A DNA stretch of 64,000 nt from Cervus elaphus (lineage: Eukaryota > Chordata > Mammalia > Artiodactyla > Cervidae), in assembly GCF_910594005.1 (NCBI RefSeq), contig NC_057829.1, forward strand, positions 59,131,001 through 59,195,000. The letters are read 5' to 3'. Made by a program: the position numbers and the translations under genes. This document shows, in pieces, positions 12,082 to 23,041 of the stretch. Positions within the stretch are counted from its first letter, which is position 1; the number at the start of each line of letters is the position of its first letter. Under the pieces are notes generated by a model. That model searched no databases. It was not told the origin of the DNA and saw nothing but the letters and a program-made list of their open reading frames with translations.

Positions 12082-12087
12082 AATAAA
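12082..12087 (+). terminator. Poly(A) signal of CYP2C gene 1
   Basis: AATAAA lies 367 bp after the stop codon. The same context (AATAAA followed by a GAGTCAG or GAGCCAG run) occurs downstream of the pseudogene's exon 9 at 52387, which supports it as the ancestral cleavage signal. Confidence 0.65.
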
Positions 12088-12089
12088 AA

Positions 12090-13900
12090 GCAGCAGTATT
12101 TGCTGAGCCAGTCTCAGACTTTCCTTCTTTTGTACGTAATGCAGGTAAGAAATGAATGAAAGTAAGAGTCTGAAGAGGCTGTGCTTGTCCTCATAATGAT
12201 TAACACAGATAGGGACAAAGGGGAAGAGGGTAAGAACACTATGTGCTGAGTATCACCTGGGCTTATTTGAGGATTGGATTTGGAAAAGAGAGAAATTGTG
12301 TCCAAGAGCAGCTCCAGCCTGTAGGGAAATAGTGAGAAAATCAGCAATTGGGAGGACTGAATAATAAGTGTTAGAATTCATTCCTCTGGTTGGTGTTACT
12401 ATGAACACTAAAAGAAGATATGAAATGTTCACATTACTTTGTGTTTCAAACTTATAGTCAAATATTAACCTATGTTTCTGTATTTCTAATCATGTATTCT
12501 AAGTGTTATTCTTTTCTCTGTGAGGAAGAACAAAATCCCTTGAAGGTGTCACCAGATTCTATTTTTTTCTACTTTCCATCACATTGTTTTATATGTAACA
12601 TCAGTGATGGCAATATGATGCTATGATCCTGAACTTTTTAGTCTCAAGACATCTCTGAAATATAGATAGCTGAGAGATAAAGAATATCTTTGGGTTATCC
12701 CTGAAACACTAATGGAAATGAGAATTAGAAATTCCTGTTGAAGGTTTTATTAATATTATATAAAATATTTGACTTCTTTTAAGGAAACATGTACTAAAAT
12801 AATTCAGGTCTTTGATACCAAGATCAGGTATCAGGTCAGCAGTTTACATTCAGGTTAGCAGTTTACACTCACCTGGTTCAGAGTATAAATTCTTTGCACA
12901 TACTACCAAATTTTCTCTCTGACACTTGCATTTGTTTTAAAAATGTATGAAGCCAACTATTAGCTTATACCCCAATAAACTAGTTTTTCACATATGAATA
13001 CTTAGTATTGCCATTGGACATCTGAAAAAGTGCTCAGCAACATTAAGCTTTATGGAAGTGCAAATTTAAATTTTAATGAGATATCCTTAGATGGCCATCA
13101 GAATGGTTAAAATGAAAAAAAAAATTATACTAAGTTTTGGCAAGAAAGTGAAGCAACCGGCATTCTCAGAGTAATATTGTAAATTAGTTCAACCATTTGG
13201 ACAACTATTTGGCCATTTTTTTGGAAGTAAACACATGAATGTCCAGTAGTTTCACTTGTAAGTATGTACTGAACAGAAATGCAGTACTTTGGGATTTCAA
13301 CAAGACATGTTTAGAAATGCACATAACAGCACCAATCAAAATAACCCCACACAGCAAGAACCTGAAATGTCTATAACAGTACAATGGAAAACATAAATTA
13401 TGCAATTCTTTTTCATAATTTGTGTCTTGATTATACGGAAATATTCACCCTCTGTTAGTGTGTTGGCATGCACATTTAGAATATGCATATTTTCTCTATG
13501 GATGTTATGCTTCAATTAAAACATTTATTTAAAGGCAAACAGATCTACAGAAGAAATATTTGAGCAGTAATTTCAGAGAATTTCACAAAATTAATGTCAG
13601 ATGCCATGCTACACGTTCAGGAAACCTTAAGAACATCAGGTTGGAAAAATACCCTGAAGTCTACATGTAGGTATATCACATTCAAACATAGAATATAAAA
13701 ACAAAGAAAGTATCTGAAAGAAGCCAGAGGAAGAAAAAAATCTTACCTTTAGAGGAACAGAATAAGAATTACATTGGGATTTTCTTCAAAATCTGTGCAA
13801 GCAGAAAGAGATTGGAGTGAAGTATTTAAAGGAAAAAAAAATGCACCAACTTTGATTTCTGTATACAGTGAAATTGTCTTTAAAAGTGAAGAGATAAGGA
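12090..13900. other. Intergenic DNA downstream of CYP2C gene 1
   Basis: No gene is seen. The first few hundred bases are paralogous to 52.39-52.5 kb (shared CYP2C 3' flank). From about 13.0 kb diverged + strand L1 begins. Confidence 0.55.
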
Positions 13901-15560
13901 CCCTCAAACAAACAAAATGGAGAGAATTTGAATCCAGTCCTTGACTGGCAAGAGGGTACCTACATGCGAAACACATGCACATAGAATCTACATGCAGATC
14001 TTACACCCTTTACAAAAATTAACTAAAAATGGATCATAGAACTTAATGCAGAGTGCAAACTTTTAATTCCTAAGAGATCACATGAGAGAAAATATAGGTT
14101 ACCTTGACTAGGTGATGACTTTTAAAATTTATCTCTGAAGCATAATCCACAAAAATAATTGATAATTTGGAGTTCATTAAAATTAAAACCTTCGACTCTG
14201 TGATATATACTGTCAATGGAAGGAAGAGACAAGCAACAGACTGGGATAAAGTATTTGCAAAAGGCATATCTGGTGAAGGACTGTTACCCAGAATAAACAA
14301 AGAGCTCTTAATTAAAACTCAACAGTCAGAAATAAAAAACCTGATTTTTAAAATGTGCAAAATATCTGAACAAAAACATTAGCAAATAAGATATCGAAGG
14401 GGCAAATAGGCAGGTGAAAAATGCTCAACATCATATATAATTAGAGGCTTGCAATTAGATACCACTACACACATCATGTGTGTGTGTGCTCAGTTCTTTG
14501 TGTGTGTCCAGTTCTTTGCAGCTCCATAGACTGTAGCCCACCAGGCTCCTCTGCCCATGGAATTTTCCAGGCAAGAATACTGGAGTTGGTTGCCATTTCC
14601 TTCTCCAGGGGATCTTCCCAACTCAGGGATCAAACCCATGTCTCTTGTGTCTCATGAACTGGCAGTTGGATTCTTTACCACTTGTGCCACCTGGGAAGCA
14701 CACATTATAAAATGGCTAAGGTCCAAATCATTGACAAAACCAAATATTGACAAGGATGTGGAGCTGCAACGTTTGTTAGTTGTTACTGGTGGGATGCAAA
14801 ATGGTATAACCACTTTGGAAGAGTTAGCAGTTCCTTAAAAAATGAAACATATACTTACCATATGATCCAGCAGTCGTACTCCTTGGAATTTACTCAAATG
14901 AGTTGAGATCTTACATCTGCACAAAAACCTGCACATTAATGTTTTTAGTTACTTTTTAAATAAAAACATGTTTATTTATAAAATTAACTTTTATAATTGC
15001 TTTATTCATAAATTTATGTCAAAACTTGGAGGAGTCGAGATGTCCTTCAGTTGTTGAAGCATAAACAGTAATATATCAATTGAATGGAATATGATTCATT
15101 GTTAAAAAAAAAGGTAGCAAGCCATGAAAAGAACCCTAAGCACATTATTAAATGAAAGAAACCAGTTTGAATGCTACATATTGTATAATTCTAACTCTGT
15201 AACATTCTAGAAAATTATGGAGACAATACAAGATCAGTGGTTTCCAGGGGCTTGGGAAGGAGGGACAGATAGATGGAGCACAGAGAACTTTCAGGCCAGT
15301 GAGATAATTTTGTATAATACTTTAATGGTGGATACATGCTCATGCTACATTTGTCAAAATCCATAGAACGTACAAAATTAAGAGTGAATCCTAATATAAT
15401 CTGTGAACTTTGATTTATCATGTGTCAGTGTTATATCATTAATAGAATAAGTGTACCATACTGGTGAGGGTTGCTGGTGGTGGGATAGGCTGTGTGTGTG
15501 TGAGTATGTGTGACCACTGTGTACCTAAAACTGCTGTAAAAAATAAATTCTATTCTTTAA
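13000..15560 (+). mobile_element. Diverged L1 sequence split by a SINE
   Basis: Sense L1 ORF2-like and 3' sequence, for example the GATAAAGTATTTGCAAAAGG and CCAAATATTGACAAGGATGT stretches. It is interrupted by the Bov-tA at 14478-14702. It carries many stops and is inactive. Confidence 0.6.
14478..14702 (-). mobile_element. Bov-tA SINE inside L1
   Basis: Reverse-complement SINE from the GTGTCCAGTTCTTTGCAGC head to the GCCACCTGGGAAGC end. A short ACACAT repeat on both sides may be the target duplication. Confidence 0.8.
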
Positions 15561-16448
15561 AAAGAAAACCCCTAACCCACAACTCCAGCCAACCTGAAGT
15601 TTGCATTACTCTGTGACAGTGGAGGACTTAATATTCATGGTGTCCTAATCATTTGGACAACAGGAATGCTATTTGATGTGAAATGTCATTGACTGGGAAT
15701 TGAAAAACAGATTCTAACTGAAGGCCTTGTAAGAATGTAGTGAGGATACTTTATCCACTGTCGTTAATTGCTCATTAAAATAAAGGCTAGATTAACTGAT
15801 CTCAGAGATACTTTCAGCCTTTAAATTATCTTTGACTCTTTCACTCTATAAAAAGAAATAGCTTTAACAGAAGGAATGTTAAGCAGAGCAAGCACACTGA
15901 TTTCTCAAGGAATAAAATTGCTCTAACGAAAGTGACTGAATTTATTTCATCCAAAATTAGGTAGAGTTTAGACCTCTGTAAGTTAGGCAGCAAGTTACTA
16001 CTTCTTCTTTTCTAGTTGAAAGGTACACCATGTCTTGTATTCATTCAAGTTAATAAGTTACAAAACTAAACTTATCTGACCCCCCACTTTAATCAGCTGG
16101 TGCAGTAATTATTAACTCAATTGACATATTTGAAAATTCATTGACTAGGATGAGTCACAGAATATTGAATCATGGTACATATGCAGTAAGTGTGGTGACC
16201 CTGGTGAACTGAATGTTTGCTTGGAGATGTGGGTTCCAGTCTCAACTCGATCACCTGCAGGTGCCATGTACACCCTTAGCACAGAAACTGAATCTCCAAG
16301 GCCCATCCATGAATTGGAAATAATTTTACCTTTGAGAAAGGTAATTGAGATAATCACAAGAGATATTATGGTGGGAAAATTCTCTGTTTAAGGTGAATAA
16401 GATATGAATCCATGTAAACATGAGGAATAAAACATCTTGTAATTAGCT

Positions 16449-16662
16449 TTTGGTGGTTTAGTCGCTAAGTTGTGTTCGACTCTTGAGACCCTCTGGACTG
16501 TAGCCCACTAGGCTTCTCTGTCCATGGGATTTCCCAGGCAAGAATACTGGAGTGAGTTGCCATTTTCTTCTCTAGGGGATCTTACTCACCCAGGGATCAA
16601 ACCTTGGTCTCCTGCACTGCAGGCAGATTCTTTATCGACTGAGCTACCAGGGAATTCCCAGG
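16449..16662 (-). mobile_element. Bov-tA SINE absent from the paralogous copy
   Basis: Reverse-complement SINE flanked by short ATTAGCT repeats. The matching position in block B (about 62.09 kb) reads straight through without it, so it inserted after the duplication. Confidence 0.85.
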
Positions 16663-16999
16663 TATTAGCTCTTAACAAAAACTTGTTTTTCCTTACTAAA
16701 AGAGCTTAGGAATAACTTCACTAATTAATTTTGAATAAATATGATGATATGTTGTAGAACACGTTTGTAAAGCATTGTCATTGTGATCGAGTGATGTTTA
16801 CCTTTCCAGTGATATTTAGATCTTCATGACCACTGTCATCTCCTGTTCTGGTCTGCATGTTATAGTGGCTCCATGCTGTAGGTCTGTTTAATGAAGTCCT
16901 TGCCTCCCATCCTCCACTGAATCCATATGTGTTGTTCTGTGTAAAATCTCCCTTCCTTGCTGTTGATGACAATTTTAAATTATAATGGAGTGATCACAG

Positions 17000-17213
17000 G
17001 ATTCCCAGGTGACTCAGTGGTAAAGAATCCAGCCAATGCAGGAAATGCGGGAGACACAGGCTCAATCCCTAGGTCAGGAAGACCCCCTGGAGGAGGAAAT
17101 GGCAACCCATTTCAATATTTTTGCTTGGGAAATCCCATAGACAGAGGAGATTGGTGGGCTGCAGTCCATGGGGTCACAAAAGAGTCAGACATGACTGAGC
17201 AACTGAGCACAAT
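17000..17213 (+). mobile_element. Bov-tA SINE, later partly duplicated
   Basis: Sense SINE between two copies of an ATCACAG-type target. Block B at about 62.42 kb has the empty site. Its last roughly 60 bp are included in the 282-bp tandem duplication. Confidence 0.85.
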
Positions 17214-17718
17214 CACAGTTTAGGCATACAAAAACAGGAGGCAATTGAGGATCTGGTCTCCAACATGTCTCTGCACCCCTGAGAACTTGACATCCCTTTG
17301 ACCTGTACCAGACCCAATGTTCTAAAGGTCTTCCCTTGTAATTGTGCAACTGTTTCTGAGCCCAGCCAATGTTTATGTAACAGAAACTTTCACCCATTGC
17401 CATATCCAATTACGATTCTTGATAAGTAACTCATTGTGGGCTGCAGTCCATGGGGTCACAAAAGAGCCAGACATGACTGAGCAACTGAGCACAATCACAG
17501 TTTAGGCATACAAAAACAGGAGGCAATTGAGGATCTGGTCTCCAACATGTCTCTGTACCCCTGAGAACTTGACATCCCTTTGACCTGTACCAGACCCAAT
17601 GTTCTAAAGGTCTTCCCTTGTAATTGTGCAACTGTTTCTGAGCCCAGCCAATGTTTATGTAACAGAAACTTTTACCCATTGCCATATCCAATTACGATTC
17701 TTGATAAGTAACTCATGT
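17155..17718 (+). repeat. Recent 282-bp tandem duplication
   Basis: Two consecutive units with a period of 282 bp (the GGGCTGCAGTCCATGGGGTC landmark starts at 17156 and 17438). I count about three base differences between the units. It includes the 3' end of the preceding SINE plus about 220 bp of flank. Confidence 0.9.
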
Positions 17719-17739
17719 GTCTAACCATACTCTTGCAAT

Positions 17740-17880
17740 CTTCCCCTTTATAAGTCTCCACCATTTTGTAGTCCAGTGGAACACAATTCAAGTGCTTCTT
17801 GAGTCTGTGTCTTCTAGGCTACAGTCCTAACAAACCCTCAGTGAACACCTTTTTATTTCAATCAGGTCTTTTCTAAAATT
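17740..17880 (+). mobile_element. LTR-like terminal sequence (sense)
   Basis: Contains a TTTATAAG box, then GTAGTCCAGTGGAACACAAT and later CTTCTAGGCTACAGTCCTAA, ending near TTTATTTCAATCAGGTC. The same sequence in reverse lies at 19080-19205, and a paralogue lies at 62.7-62.83 kb. Confidence 0.5.
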
Positions 17881-18909
17881 TTGATTAGCACTGTGCAAAC
17901 TTCATTCTGTTGCTTCTGACAAAGACAGACTTCAAAAGGCAATAGAAGCAATTGTGTCTGGAAGCAGCTGGGAGGCTGGAGTCATAGTTTCTCAGACTTT
18001 CCCTACTAAATTATTGAGATTGGCTCTTCCCTCAGTTACTTGAGTAAGTTTTACCTCTGCAATGATGGAGAAGGGAGAATATCTGTTTTTGATTTCTTGT
18101 TTTGAGAATCTGTGACCCTTTTTTCCTTGGATCAAGTAGGAGACATCTGTTTAATGTGAAGCCTGTTATTTTGTGGTCAGTGGGGTATATATTCAGAGTA
18201 ATGTATCTGGGGGTGGTGGAAGAAACTTTCACATATTCAGGTATGGGGAAGTCATTCTGGCTTATACATGATTTGACATGAACTTTATGATAACTAGAAC
18301 AGCCTGTCTTATGGTCTGTTTTCATACCTTGTATATCTGCTTTAACTCTTAAAGAGTGCATTATCCAGATGTAAAGAATGTCCACTTTGAAGATAGGGAT
18401 ACAATGCCTCCCTTCAAATGCCATCGAAGTTAAGGCTGTCTTCCAAGATGTCAAAGTCATACTAACTCTCTGGGCATGTGCTGATCTGTCTCTTTTGAAA
18501 CTTTGAAGAAATGTTCCCATGTCATGTTTGATGTGTATTCTTTTTTCTGATAAGTTGTAAAACTGTACTGAAAACCATGCTTCTCTAGAGCTATTTTTCA
18601 GAGCTACTGAGAGGCTCCCTCTGTGGTATAGACCTCAATTTTACTTGAATAAAACTCTCTTCTGTTCCTTATTATAAACTGCTTATTGATTATTTGTGTT
18701 CACAGGGTTTTAGTTGTCTTGCTCAATTTGTTCTTGAGGCAACTATGGTGTGAGTGCATTATAACTGATGGACATCAGAAGATCTTAAATTAAATCTTAG
18801 TTTTATTAATTATGAACCTTGTGACACAGGACAGGCTTCCTGTTCTCCCAGAATCTCTCTTTCCCCCATTTGAAAAAATACAAAATAATAATCCCTATTT
18901 CCAATATAT

Positions 18910-18945
18910 TTCTTTTCTTTCTTTCTTTCTTTCTTTTTTTTTTTC
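18910..18945 (+). repeat. TTTC/poly-T simple repeat
   Basis: A short run of CTTT units passing into poly-T. Confidence 0.85.
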
Positions 18946-19079
18946 GTGGGCAGGGGAGGGAAGCTGAAGATATGAAGGTGAAAGGATGTAAATTTGCTTA
19001 GCTAATTACTTTATTTCTGTTTGGCCATTCAAATTGTTTGAATTATGTTAATGCTAACCAGAAATTCCAAGAATGGAGA

Positions 19080-19205
19080 CCTGGTTGAAATAAACAGGTG
19101 TTTAATTGATGTTTATTAGGACTGTAGCCTAGAAGACACACATTGAAGAAGACCTTGAATTGTGTTCCACTGGACTACAAGGTGGGGGAAGCTTAACAAG
19201 GTAAA
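19080..19205 (-). mobile_element. LTR-like terminal sequence (antisense)
   Basis: Reverse complement of the 17.74-17.88 kb sequence (shared GTAGTCCAGTGGAACACAAT and TTCTAGGCTACAGTCCTA). It gives an inverted pair about 1.2 kb apart. Confidence 0.5.
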
Positions 19206-19579
19206 AAACAAACAAACAAAAAAAAACCAAGGTAAAAAACACAAGGTTACATAAATTATTTGTCAAGAACTGTGATTGGAGCTGCATGAATTAATGGTGC
19301 TTTTTGTCAAGCAAGGGTAGGTTGAGGTTCAAAATGATTACAGAATGGAGTGTGTGGGTACTTGAAACTACAAGGCAGCAGCTTGCTGCAGCTAGCATAT
19401 ACTGTTTTCTTTTTTTAAAAGGTGACACTTTACCGATTGAAAAGACCACAATTTAGAAAATGTTAGTGTATTCACATTATGCATTATCTAATTCCAAGAT
19501 ATTTTTATCACTCCAGAAAGAAATACTGCCCATTAAGCAGACACTGCCCATATTAAGCAGACACTAGCCATTGAAATGG

Positions 19580-19717
19580 AGAAGGAAATGGCAAACCACT
19601 CCAGTATTCTTGCCTGGAGAATCCCAGGGACAGAGGAGCCTAGTGGGCTGCCGTCTATGGGGTCATACAGAGTTGGACACGACTGAAGCGACTTAGCAGC
19701 AGCAGCAGCAGCAGCAA
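19580..19717 (+). mobile_element. BOV-A2-type SINE monomer with target duplication
   Basis: Sense monomer from AGAAGGAAATGGC to the GACTTAGCAGCAGCAGCAGC tail. The target CCATTGAAATGG (19568-19579) recurs as CCATTGAAAATGG at 19718-19730. Confidence 0.85.
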
Positions 19718-20308
19718 CCATTGAAAATGGCTAGTGGTATCTTTGAGTTTGACACAGTTCTGAAAATTCAGGTTCTCGGATATGCAGAAATATGTCCGAA
19801 ACCACATCTACAATGGCCACGCATTTCCATTCTGGTGGCCAGGACCATAATTAACTTCATTTTGATTTTTAAGTTATCTTAACTATGTCATCATTAGCTG
19901 TTTTATGTATAGGCAGCTGTAATGTTAGTATAGTACATTAAAATGTTTTAAAATCTTTCATATTCAAGGACAAATTAGATTTTAGATACATGTGTATATT
20001 AGATAGTGTTAGATATAACATTACAAGATACTCTTTCTAAAATATAAAGGACAGAATACGCTGATGTTCCTCAAAATCATAAATTCCCAACTGGTTGTTG
20101 ACTTCAGTCCAGAATTTTGAGCCTTTTTTGGCATCAAACTATTTATGTCAATAATTCTCAATCCTGGTTGTGTGTTAGAACCACTTAATTTTTTAATTAG
20201 CAATACCTGGACCCCAACCCAGTACAAATAAACCAGAATCTCTCGAGTCATCATTGGACACAGAGAAAATAAGACTAAACTACAGATTGTTTTTGTTTTT
20301 GTCAGAGT

Positions 20309-20340
20309 GGCAAAGTCCCACAGAATAGAGTACAAAGTGG
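20309..20340 (+). promoter_or_regulatory. Two HNF4-like DR1 motifs in CYP2C promoter
   Basis: GGCAAAGTCCC at 20309-20319 and GTACAAAGTGG at 20330-20340 both resemble the CAAAGTCC core of HNF4-alpha sites. They lie roughly 120-150 bp before the start codon. Human CYP2C9 is known to carry paired HNF4 sites at comparable positions. Binding here is inferred from the motif only. Confidence 0.5.
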
Positions 20341-20400
20341 GTATGATTGATTGATATCTTTACACCTAGGACAGGTGCAAATTGCATTAGCAGGGACTGT

Positions 20401-20407
20401 TATAAAA
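20401..20407 (+). promoter_or_regulatory. TATA box of second CYP2C locus
   Basis: TATAAAA lies 50-56 bp before the ATG at 20457, the expected distance for the short 5' leader of CYP2C genes. Confidence 0.7.
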
Positions 20408-20456
20408 GCTTTAGACTTCATGCTGACAGCCGTCTGAGTGAGAAGAGACAGCGTCA

Positions 20457-20623
20457 ATGGATCTGGCTGTGGCCCTGGTGCTCTGTCTCTGCTCTCTGCT
20501 TCTCCTCTCACTCTGGAAACAGAGCTCTGGGAGAGGGAAGCTCCCGCCGGGCCCCACTCCTCTCCCGATTCTTGGAAACATCCTACACTTAGATGTTAAT
20601 GACATCAGCAAATCCTCAACAAT
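20457..20623 (+). pseudogene. CYP2C pseudogene exon 1 (one base short)
   Basis: Encodes the start Met, the hydrophobic N-terminal ER anchor (LVLCLCSLLLLSLW), then KLPPGPTPLP, the proline-rich hinge, and ends near DISKSST. The start codon is the only one in frame with the hinge and sits after a TATA box at the usual spacing. CYP2C exon 1 is normally 168 bp and ends in a whole codon (...ACC AAT|GT). Here it reads ...ACA AT|GTAAGT, 167 bp. Splicing at the canonical GTAAGT therefore shifts the frame into exon 2, and reading on meets TAA directly after an ATG codon. Confidence 0.9.
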
Positions 20624-20694
20624 GTAAGTAGGTTTTATGCTCCTCCAGTGGCTTGCAAACAGTAAGTAAATTAAGCCCAGTTATGACACTAGTG

Positions 20695-20918
20695 GGCTTC
20701 CCTGGGGTTTCCTAGGTGGTGCTAGTGGTAAAGAACCCGTCTGTCAATGCAGGAGACTTAAGAGACTCAGGTTTGATCCCTGGATTAGGAAGGTCCCCTG
20801 GAGGGACCCACTCCAGTGTTCTTGCCTGGAGAATCCCATGGACAGAGGAGCCTGGCAGGCTACAGTCCATAGGATTACAAAGAGTTGGACACAACTGAAG
20901 CAACTTAGCATGCATGCA
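20695..20918 (+). mobile_element. Bov-tA SINE in intron 1
   Basis: Sense SINE with a duplicated head (GGCTTCCCTGGGG followed by TTTCCTAGGTGGTGCTAGTG) and a GCATGCATGCATG end. Confidence 0.82.
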
Positions 20919-21113
20919 TGGTGGCTCAGACAGTAAAGAATCTGCCTACAATGTGGGAGACCAGGGTTTGATCCCATCCCTGAGTCAGGAAGATCCCCGA
21001 AGAAGGGAATGGCTACCCATTCCAGTATTCTTGTCAGGAGAATTCTATGGACCAAGGAGCTTGGCAGGCTATAGTCCATGGTGTCGCAAAGGGTTGGTCA
21101 TGACTGACTAACA
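20919..21113 (+). mobile_element. Second Bov-tA SINE in intron 1
   Basis: Directly abuts the previous SINE in the same orientation, from GTGGCTCAGACAG to GACTGACTAACAC. Confidence 0.82.
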
Positions 21114-21123
21114 CACCAGTCTA

Positions 21124-21435
21124 TCCTAAAGGAAATCAGTCCTGAATATTCATTGGAAGGACTGATGCTGAAGCTGAAACTCCAATACTTTGGCCACCTG
21201 ATGCGAAGAGCTGACTCATTGGAAAAGACCCTGACGCTGGGAAAGATTGAAGGCAGTAGGAGAAGGGGACAACAGAGGATGAGATGGGTTGGATGGCATC
21301 ACCAACTTGATGGATATGAGTTTGAGCAAGCTCCGGGAGTTGCTGATGGGCAGGGAAGCCTGGCATGCTGCAGTCCTTGGGGTCACAGTCAGACATGACT
21401 GAGCGACTGAACTGAACTAACACACACACACACAT
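21124..21435 (+). mobile_element. BovB LINE 3' end in intron 1
   Basis: Sense BovB 3' end, from TCCTAAAGGAAATCAGTCCT to the GACTGAACTGAACTAACAC tail and a short CA repeat. It forms the third element of a SINE-SINE-LINE cluster. Confidence 0.85.
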
Positions 21436-21439
21436 GATA

Positions 21440-22560
21440 CTAATACATATTTCTGGGGGCATATTGTCAAAATAGCTCCTTGTGTAGCAAATTAGTCCCT
21501 GTAAATACTGTTACTTCTCTTGCCTTTTCAGGCATGTCATTGTCATAAATAGAGGAACAAAGTAGAGTTTTGTGAGTAGAGAAATGTTTAGCTCTTTGTA
21601 TGGTTGAAATAAAAGTGTCAGAAGCTGGGAGTATTGCTTCCCTTCTTTGTTTCATAGCCATTCGCTATGATTTAGGACAGAAGGTAAATGGTAAGTGAAG
21701 TGTTTTGTGATTCAAGATTTTCTTCCAGAAGTCATATACTATATAAGCTATGTGTTTCCTTCAGATGGGCAGGAAAGTAGGACTTTTCTGAAAAAGGGCA
21801 TTGTGCCTGAGGTTAAGGAATTAGCTTGAAATCAGAACCAGCATGAGTGAATGAAAGAAAAAGTCATCAGTCAGGGCCCAGTTGGTGGCAGCAGCATTCA
21901 TTTACATTCTGCAGGAAGCTGGTGTCTGTACCCTGTGAATGCTGCAGGCTGGAAGATGTTTTTCGTCCACGAGATGCTGTATGGCCTGGCACTGCCTCTA
22001 TGATGCTTCTGTTCTTTCTGTTTTACTAATACCAGTGGATCTCAAACTGTGCTGGGCATTAGAGTTATCTGCACTTATTTTTAAAATACAGATTTCTAAT
22101 ATTCATCTTTGGGCTACAGAATCACAACTCTAATGACTGACCTGTGGTGATTCTGAAGCAGGCAGGTGGCTGTTGGTTTAAAGGTGGGCCTGGAGGGTTG
22201 ATACATTGCCCAAGGATCAGAGATTGAGTAAGAAAGTTTTCAAATTTGAAGCTTCTAAATATAGCCATGGAACGCTGGAAATGAATTGAAATTCTCCACC
22301 TCAGTTTCCTTATTTATAAGTTGGGGTGAATAAACCTGCTGAAGATGCTGATATGTGGATTAATTATAATCTGTGTACCAGTTACTTGAGTCCCATCTAT
22401 AAAGTGGAAACTGTAACAATTACTATAATACTTATGTATTCAGAAATATTTTAGGCTGTTTGTGGAAGAATAGAAATGTAAAAGTGTGATAATAATATAT
22501 TCTGAGTCAGGTATTATATTTTATCAAGTTGTGACCTATTTTGTGATTACATGCATCTCC
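21440..22560. other. Remainder of CYP2C pseudogene intron 1
   Basis: No gene or clear repeat is recognised. The open frames here are short. The intron ends with a good polypyrimidine/CCCCAG acceptor for exon 2. Confidence 0.6.
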
Positions 22561-22568
22561 TTCCCCAG

Positions 22569-22731
22569 CTCTCAGAAGTCTATGGCCCTGTGTTCACTGT
22601 GTATTTCGGCATGAAGCCCGCTGTGGTGTTGTATGGATGTGAAGCAGTGAAGGAAACTCTGATCGATTTGGGAGAAGAGTTTTCTGGAAGAAGCAGTCTC
22701 CCGTTGCCTGAAAGAATTAATAAAGGACATG
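22569..22731 (+). pseudogene. CYP2C pseudogene exon 2
   Basis: 163 bp, the standard length, with a CCCCAG acceptor and a GTAGGT donor. It encodes LSEVYGPVFTVYFGMKP, then GEEFSGRSSLPL, and ends in the first base of a Gly codon. The frame is open in the CYP2C phase, which shows that exon 1 should have ended one base later. Confidence 0.92.
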
Positions 22732-22892
22732 GTAGGTGTGCTTGTGTGTGTGTTCAGCATTGGCATTGGGGGTGGAGAGGGTAGATTAGAGGAATTTGAA
22801 GAACCTGGCAGCAGGTCTTGGTCTACCTGAAAGGCTGCCAACTGTAAGCTCACTCCTCCTTGCCTAGGGCCTCCCTCCTGTTAATAGTTTCT

Positions 22893-23041
22893 GAATCCTC
22901 TTTAGCAATGGCAAGAGATGGAAGGAGACCTGGCGCTTCTCCCTCATGACTCTGTGGAATTTCGGGATGGGGAAGAGGAGCATTGAGGACCGAGTTCAAG
23001 AAAAAGCCCGCTGCCTAGTGGAGGAGTTGAGAAAACCAATG
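22893..23041 (+). pseudogene. CYP2C pseudogene exon 3 (damaged acceptor, one base short)
   Basis: Encodes ILFSNGKRWKETWRFSLMTL, then WNFGMGKRSIEDRVQE and VEELRKP. Intron 2 is only about 160 bp, typical for CYP2C. Two defects are seen. The two bases before the homologous exon start are CT instead of AG (TTTCT|GAATCC). The run before the donor has one A too few (AGAAAACC against the family's AGAAAAACC), making the exon 149 rather than 150 bp. The donor GTGGGA is intact. An AG 7 bp upstream or 12 bp downstream might be used instead, but neither restores the normal protein. Confidence 0.88.

Larger units (their letters stand above)
14100..18860 (+). repeat. Paralogous intergenic block, copy A
   Basis: Collinear by eye with copy B at about 60.05-63.57 kb. 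Landmarks are GGTACATATGCAGTAAGTGT at 16173 and 61789, the AGCTTAGGAATAACTTCACT stretch near 16.70 and 62.13 kb, and the CAATCAGGTC/CAGTCAGGTC TTTTCTAAAA stretch near 17.86 and 62.82 kb. It lies just upstream of the second CYP2C locus, so it marks the repeating unit of the cluster. Confidence 0.8.

Noticed and set aside
18032..18520. 162-codon minus-strand open frame as a gene
   Set aside because: The paralogous DNA at 63.0-63.2 kb is not open in the same way, and the protein has no recognisable family. It lies in LTR-like, duplicated intergenic DNA.
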